Origin: a bacterium
Lineage (GTDB): Bacteria > Calditrichota > Calditrichia > RBG-13-44-9 > J042
Direction: 5' to 3'
Assembly: GCA_015485355.1 (NCBI GenBank)
Contig: WFTQ01000059.1
Coordinates: forward strand, 1 to 35,898
DNA length: 35,898 nucleotides
Shown: one piece after another, positions 31,911 through 35,898 of the stretch
How the letters are laid out: each line of letters begins with the position of its first letter
How positions within the stretch are numbered: the first letter of the stretch is position 1
Translations under genes and position numbers: made by a program
Notes under the pieces: model-generated
The model's database searches: none
What the model saw: the letters and a program-made list of their open reading frames with translations, nothing else
Told to the model about the DNA's origin: nothing

Positions 31911-32435
31911 GGTCTCTTCTCACGAGGCAAGCAGGCCGTGGAGGCGGACACCATCGATCCTCACCCCCTCCAGGAGATCCAGATTCTCCCGCTTCTGTTT
32001 TCGGGTAAGCCCCCGATGTTGACGGGACGACGGGTGGACCCCTCGCACCTGCCGGGCAATGGCAGGGCATCAATCGTCCACCCACACACTCCCCATTATC
32101 CGCTACAATGCTCGATTTACAGCGGGCAACTCCCCTTGCGGATACGGTTTCGGTAAGCCCTCTCTCCCGGAAGAAGGTTCGCGGTTTTCTCCGCCGCATC
32201 CGCGGTCTCCAAGCCCACCCGTTCCAGAACATCCAGGGAAAATCCCCTGCCGTTCTCATTCAGAAATCCGATCTTTCTGTTACCACACTCCACCGACAAA
32301 ACAGGATCGGCATGCTCGGTGGGCGAGGCCATATCCTCTTTCTTGTGGTGTGGTATAGGCCGATCTCCGGGGCGACCGGTGCATGAAAGGTTCTACTCCC
32401 CCCCATGCGTATGGGTTATCGGGGTTGAAAGCGCT
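31911..32435. other. 525-bp gap, no supported gene
   Basis: The GC-rich region lies between two convergent genes. A minus-strand frame at 32117-32332 (71 codons) has some protein-like composition but no good ribosome site and no family. It could be a decayed gene fragment. No terminator is clear. Confidence 0.35.
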
Positions 32436-33221
32436 TTATTTACCGGGGTCGGTGGCCTTTAAAAAATAACGGACCGCCTGGGTGAAGACCCCGGGCTGGT
32501 CGGCATGGACCCAATGGGTGGCCCGATGAATCGTAACGAAATAGGCCCGGGGAAATTGCTCCCGAATACATCCGAAATCTTCGGACTGAATGTAATCCGA
32601 ATTCTCGCCCCGGACAAAAAGGGTGGGCTTCTGGAATTTGCCTGGTTGTTCCGGCCAATCCAGAATATGAGGTAAATTTTGGACGATGGCCTGGAGATGT
32701 ATCCGCCAGTTAAACCGTTTGTGCCGCTCCCGCACCAGATTTTTCAGTAGAAATCGGCGTATGCGGGTCTCGGGAATGTATTGCGCCAAAAAGGCGTCGG
32801 CTTCTTCCCTTCGGCGAATGCGGGTAACATCCAGCTGGAGCAGGGCTTGCAGGATCGCGGGGTGAAAGGCGGCGTATTTTTTCGGAGCGATATCCACCAC
32901 TACCAGACGGGAAATGAGATCGGCCCGATGCAAGGCCAGCCACATGGCTACTTTTCCTCCCATGGAATGCCCCATCACCGCCGCCCCTTCTAACTTTTGA
33001 CCCTGTAAGAAGGCCCGCACATCTTCCGCCATGGAGGAATAGGTCATCTCCTCGCTGTGGGGCGAACGTCCGTGATTGCGCAAATCCAGCAGGTAAACCG
33101 AAAAATCTTCTCCCAATTGCTTGGCAATGGTCAACCAGTTTTCCGAGGCGCCGAAAACCCCGTGTAAAACGACCAGGGGGGCTCCCTGTCCCACTTTTCG
33201 ATAAAACAAGTCCATCTTCAT
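32436..33221 (-). CDS. alpha/beta hydrolase (YbfF-like esterase)
   Basis: The 261-residue protein has LVVLHGVFGASENW (oxyanion region, about 16-29), DLRNHGRSPHS (46-56), the nucleophile elbow GHSMGG (Ser86), and a C-terminal THWVHADQP with the catalytic His. This is the YbfF/menH-related acyl esterase group. It is cytoplasmic with no signal peptide. ATG at 33221 is taken; 33215 is also possible; the upstream frame to 33296 is unsupported. It is likely last in a unit with DUF2203, 128 bp upstream. The substrate is unknown; esterases of this shape often cut short acyl esters or thioesters. Confidence 0.85.
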   Translation of the reverse strand: MKMDLFYRKVGQGAPLVVLHGVFGASENWLTIAKQLGEDFSVYLLDLRNHGRSPHSEEMTYSSMAEDVRAFLQGQKLEGAAVMGHSMGGKVAMWLALHRADLISRLVVVDIAPKKYAAFHPAILQALLQLDVTRIRRREEADAFLAQYIPETRIRRFLLKNLVRERHKRFNWRIHLQAIVQNLPHILDWPEQPGKFQKPTLFVRGENSDYIQSEDFGCIREQFPRAYFVTIHRATHWVHADQPGVFTQAVRYFLKATDPGK

Positions 33222-33349
33222 CCGCTCTCGAAACGTCTTGCCCTGTTCCCTACGCCACGGTTGCGCCGCGCAGATAGGCCCACGGATAAACCACACGGGA
33301 TCATCCCTTTACCATACCCCTTCCACCCCCAACGGGTCTCCGATCCCCA

Positions 33350-33736
33350 TCACCGGGAAGGTAAATACTCCGGTGGAATGGGTCTTCGTTGATCATACCC
33401 TTCCTGAAGAGCGTGGTAATACCGAATATGCTCCTCTCTCCTATCCCAACACAAATACACCTCTTCCCCATCGATAACGGCGGGAAAGTCCACCACTCCC
33501 CGCTCAAAACTCCAATCCTTAAAATAGCACCCTATTGCTTCCAGCTCCCGGAAATACCCTTCAATTTCCTGCAGCCTGGCCTGAATGGCGGGATGGGACT
33601 CGGGATCGCCTTCCAGGGTCAGGCCGATTTCCCGGGCTTCCCCGGCGGTGTGTAAAATATCGTCTACAATTCGCTTCACCAAAGGCAGGGTTCGCTGGGC
33701 CTCTTCGGGTGTAAAATATCGGCCATGATCTCTCAT
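33350..33736 (-). CDS. DUF2203 family protein
   Basis: The 128-residue protein has the family's layout: YFTPEEAQRTLPLVKRIVDD at the N-terminus, a helical middle (LEGDPESHPAIQARLQEIEG), and a C-terminal GVVDFPAVIDGEEVYLCWDR then EEHIRYYH. The function of DUF2203 is unknown. It is soluble and acidic. ATG at 33736 has GGGGTG 3 nt upstream; an ATG at 33778 extends the frame without a site. It lies between the M23-like gene and the hydrolase on one strand. Confidence 0.85.
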   Translation of the reverse strand: MRDHGRYFTPEEAQRTLPLVKRIVDDILHTAGEAREIGLTLEGDPESHPAIQARLQEIEGYFRELEAIGCYFKDWSFERGVVDFPAVIDGEEVYLCWDRREEHIRYYHALQEGYDQRRPIPPEYLPSR

Positions 33737-33869
33737 ATCACCCCATCCCGTTATAAGTTTCTTCGAAAATACAACCATGTTTTCGGAAACCCGGAAACCG
33801 GTGACGCTTTTCCCTTCTCCATCAAGGCGACCGTCTTCTTTTCGTTTTCATGATCGCTCACCCCTTGCC

Positions 33870-34790
33870 TCAGGGCATCACAAAACGATCGTTTCGTACC
33901 AGGAATCGATCGTGAAATCGCACAGGCACCCCGGGCTGGGTTAAAATATCCGAGGGTTCCCCTATCTCCGCATGAATGTGGAGTACCGGTTCGTTGGTGG
34001 CTCCGGAGTTTCCCACCCGGCCAATGGGCTGCCCTGCATCGACGGTGTCCCCGACCTGCACCCGAATGCTTCCCTGTTGCAGGTGGGCCAGAAAGATGTT
34101 CACGGTCCCAGACCGAATGCCCACATAATTTCCCGCAATGTGGGAGGTATCGACTTGGGTAAGGGCGAGGTCGGGGAAGCGGTCTTGCACCACAAAAACC
34201 CGCCCCTTGCAGGGACTAAACACCGTATCTCCAAAAATGTAATACTGTTCCAGTTCCTGGGGATACACCCCTCGGGCCCGGCGGCCCCAGCCTTCCAGCC
34301 GGGTGATGTCCAGCGCAAAGCGCGGGGATTCGCTCAAATGATGATAATTCAAAACGGCACTATTCCCTCCATGGGCGATGTAAAACGTCCCATGCTTCAG
34401 AGGAAAGCTCAGGGACACCGCTTCCGCCGGGGCTCGGGTGCCTTGATAGGCAAAAAATGCCAATGCTCCGAAAAGAATAATCACCAAAGTCTGAATAAAG
34501 TAGATAAAATTCCAGGCGGGCATCCGGGGAATGAAAAACGGAACGCCCCGGTTCCACCGGAAAGACCGCACCAGGCTGATGGCAAACAATACCGGAATAA
34601 CATACCGGATCGGGTACCCCAACCAGTCCCAGCGACCGGAAAAGTAGATATAAACGGTATAGGACAACGAGATGAGCATCAGAAAAATCCAGTCGATTTT
34701 CGTTCGAAAACGCGCCCGCCATAACACCAAATACATGGAAAACGGAATAACCAAGTGCGTGACAATGTGCCCTATAATCTGTCCCAGCAT
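33870..34790 (-). CDS. membrane-anchored M23 (LytM)-like protein
   Basis: The 306-residue protein has four hydrophobic segments in its first 115 residues (about 8-24, 32-49, 62-75 and 94-112), then an extracytoplasmic M23 peptidase domain. NIFLAHLQQGS, DTVDAGQPIGRVGNSGATNE and LHIHAEI (HxH zinc motif) are kept. The first zinc motif HxxxD appears as RFALD: Asp is kept and His is Arg, although a nearby HH at NYHH could substitute. It may therefore be an active endopeptidase of odd type or a catalytically weak regulator. AAAGGAA lies 6 nt before the ATG. It follows the DUF423 gene by 49 bp on the same strand. Confidence 0.85.
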   Translation of the reverse strand: MLGQIIGHIVTHLVIPFSMYLVLWRARFRTKIDWIFLMLISLSYTVYIYFSGRWDWLGYPIRYVIPVLFAISLVRSFRWNRGVPFFIPRMPAWNFIYFIQTLVIILFGALAFFAYQGTRAPAEAVSLSFPLKHGTFYIAHGGNSAVLNYHHLSESPRFALDITRLEGWGRRARGVYPQELEQYYIFGDTVFSPCKGRVFVVQDRFPDLALTQVDTSHIAGNYVGIRSGTVNIFLAHLQQGSIRVQVGDTVDAGQPIGRVGNSGATNEPVLHIHAEIGEPSDILTQPGVPVRFHDRFLVRNDRFVMP

Positions 34791-34839
34791 GCCGTTTCCT
34801 TTCCTGACCTGTCTGTCTTACCCCAATTACTCGATCCAT

Positions 34840-35214
34840 CTATCCCTTGCGAATGACTGCAATGGCCAGCAACAACCAGGAAAGCATAAAGGAAATGCCG
34901 CCCAGCGGTGCCACGGCTCCCCAGGCCCGAACCCCGGTAAACGTAATGAGGTACAAGCTGCCCGAGAAGAGCACGATGCCCAGCAGCATGATCCCGCCGG
35001 AGATATGGAGCAACGAAGAACGTTCGAACCCGTGCAGCAAAAGCCCCACGATGATTAATCCCAGTGCATGGATCAAGTGATAGCGGGTACCCGTTTCGAA
35101 TGTATGGAATAATTCCGGGGTTAAACGGCCCTTCAACCCATGAGCCCCAAAAGCCCCCAGTGCAATGGCAATCGTTGCATTTATTCCGCCTAAAAACATG
35201 AAAATGCGTTCCAT
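34840..35214 (-). CDS. DUF423 family membrane protein (YgdD-like)
   Basis: The 124-residue protein has four hydrophobic helices (about 5-22, 45-62, 69-88 and 97-120) and the DUF423 signature GAFGAHGLKGRL (20-31), with FETGTRYHLIHALGL (39-53) after it. The role is unknown; it is a small inner-membrane protein. AAGGGAG lies 9 nt before the ATG at 35214. It is first of the minus-strand series reading toward the M23-like gene. Confidence 0.88.
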   Translation of the reverse strand: MERIFMFLGGINATIAIALGAFGAHGLKGRLTPELFHTFETGTRYHLIHALGLIIVGLLLHGFERSSLLHISGGIMLLGIVLFSGSLYLITFTGVRAWGAVAPLGGISFMLSWLLLAIAVIRKG

Positions 35215-35660
35215 GAAAATTCTCCCTTCTTTATTCCATCCCTTTCGGCTCCGGAACGGTAAGTTAACGGCAAATGGAGGCGGATTGCAAGGTGGGGAAA
35301 TTTATCTTTTCCAATCCGAGCACATGGCGGAAGCATTTTACAATGATGTGAGGTCCTCTCCGAGCGGACTATCCCGAACCGGACGCCGCGGGAAGGCAAG
35401 GAAAGTTTGAACCGACATTCCCGGTCCCAAAACAACGGCTACGAGGAGCGGAATGGGAGCACTCACCCGGATACCATCGCGGGGGTAAGGACGGGTTTTA
35501 TACCCGAAAGGAAACCATCACCATCAAAATGAAGCTAACCACACGGTGGACGGGGAAATGTCGGAGACCCTTCGGCCGGTACCCCGTTACCCAAAGAAGC
35601 TGAAAAATCCCATTGCATCTTACAACGATTTTCAATATTATAAAATCAAAAACCCATTCT
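35215..35660. other. 446-bp gap between DUF423 and the lipoprotein gene
   Basis: It contains a 7-bp inverted repeat CGGATTG/CAATCCG (35281-35318), a CGGGT-TTTAT-ACCCG hairpin (35492-35506) and the plus-strand promoter. A frame at 35546 overlaps the lipoprotein gene and is not believed. Confidence 0.4.
35613..35641 (+). promoter_or_regulatory. sigma70-like promoter for the lipoprotein gene
   Basis: TTGCAT (35613-35618) and TATTAT (35636-35641) are 17 bp apart. The predicted leader is only about 13 nt, and no ribosome site is visible before the ATG at 35661. Confidence 0.45.
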
Positions 35661-35898
35661 ATGAAACGGATCAAGGGGTTATTCTGGTGCATGCTGCCGC
35701 TCCTGCTCGCCTTTTGCCAGAAAAGGCCGGCCGGTCCCCCAGTGGACACCACACCCCCCCAAATCACGCTCACCCACCCAGAAAGCGGCGCCGTTTCGGT
35801 GAGCGTGCGCTGTTCCGTCTATGTGGAGTTTGACGAGCCCGTGCAGGCAAACAGCCTGCGTCTGCGGGTGGCAAATGGCGCACAAGAGGTCTCTGGCA
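35661..35898 (+). CDS. lipoprotein with Ig-like (Big_5) domain, 3' end off the window
   Basis: The frame starts MKRIKGLFWCMLPLLLAFCQ, a lipoprotein signal peptide with the lipobox LAFC at 16-19 and Cys19 as the lipid-modified residue. A Pro-rich linker (RPAGPPVDTTPP) follows. The next stretch, PPQITLTHPESGAVSVSV and VEFDEPVQANSLRLRV, has the pattern of the bacterial Ig-like domain 5 (PP.I....P.dG..V......i.F.ePv). The remainder of the protein runs past the right edge. It is likely anchored in an envelope membrane. Confidence 0.7.
   Translation, partial: MKRIKGLFWCMLPLLLAFCQKRPAGPPVDTTPPQITLTHPESGAVSVSVRCSVYVEFDEPVQANSLRLRVANGAQEVSG

Noticed and set aside
31639-32259. 206-codon minus-strand frame
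   Set aside because: Antisense to the YtxJ-like gene, Pro/Arg/Gly-rich, no motif.
32117-32332. 71-codon minus-strand frame
   Set aside because: No family, poor ribosome site spacing; mentioned only as a possible remnant.
35546-35833. 95-codon plus-strand frame
   Set aside because: Overlaps the lipoprotein gene, whose signal peptide and Ig-like pattern are convincing.
1-35898. tRNA, rRNA, CRISPR array, transposon or phage genes
   Set aside because: Searched by eye on both strands; no cloverleaf, regular repeat-spacer array, transposase or integrase was seen.

Overview
The window reads as chromosomal DNA from an anaerobic, Gram-negative bacterium. The envelope genes (GT9 heptosyltransferase-type and other glycosyltransferases, an M23 peptidase, a lipoprotein) point to an outer membrane. 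The redox genes (2-oxoacid:ferredoxin oxidoreductase, HdrABC with a MvhADG-type hydrogenase) point to ferredoxin- and H2-based anaerobic metabolism. PhaR and a phasin argue against an archaeon. A Calditrichota-like or Desulfobacterota-like lineage would fit, but nothing here fixes the taxonomy. I see no rRNA, tRNA, CRISPR array, transposase or phage gene.

Layout. (i) 1-6541, lipids and storage: an ABC1/UbiB-type kinase (runs off the left edge), a phasin, the PHA regulator PhaR behind a near-consensus promoter, a class I HMG-CoA reductase with an extra N-terminal domain, and a divergent wax ester synthase/diacylglycerol acyltransferase. (ii) 6639-14133, mixed: a membrane protein built from three VanZ-like units, a 2-oxoacid:ferredoxin oxidoreductase encoded as alpha plus a fused beta-gamma subunit, a small membrane protein, a secernin-type Ntn hydrolase and a CNNM/CorC-like transporter. 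(iii) 14694-22780, surface and sugar genes: a large exported serine hydrolase with two kinds of internal repeat, the cobalamin-mutase chaperone MeaB, and three glycosyltransferases. (iv) 22766-29969, the centrepiece: one minus-strand operon hdrC-hdrB-hdrA-mvhD-mvhG-mvhA plus a hydrogenase maturation protease. (v) 30408-35898: a patatin-like phospholipase, a YtxJ-like monothiol bacilliredoxin, an alpha/beta hydrolase, DUF2203, a membrane-anchored M23-like protein, DUF423 and the start of a lipoprotein with an Ig-like domain.

How the genes may work together. HdrABC-MvhADG would oxidise H2 and, by flavin-based electron bifurcation in HdrA, reduce both ferredoxin and a disulfide at HdrB. The 2-oxoacid oxidoreductase would exchange electrons with the same ferredoxin pool. 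The disulfide is unknown; no methanogenesis gene is visible. PhaR, phasin and the acyltransferase suggest carbon storage as PHA and/or wax esters or triacylglycerol, although no PHA synthase lies in the window. Gaps between transcription units are often 350-560 bp and GC-rich, with several hairpins and recognisable sigma70-like promoters but few convincing extra genes.

The best leads are the hydrogenase-Hdr operon with its roughly 305-nt leader, the beta-gamma fusion, the triple VanZ protein, the three-part serine hydrolase, the N-terminally extended HMG-CoA reductase, and several inverted repeats at regulatory positions. All functional calls come from reading motifs by eye; no database search was run.
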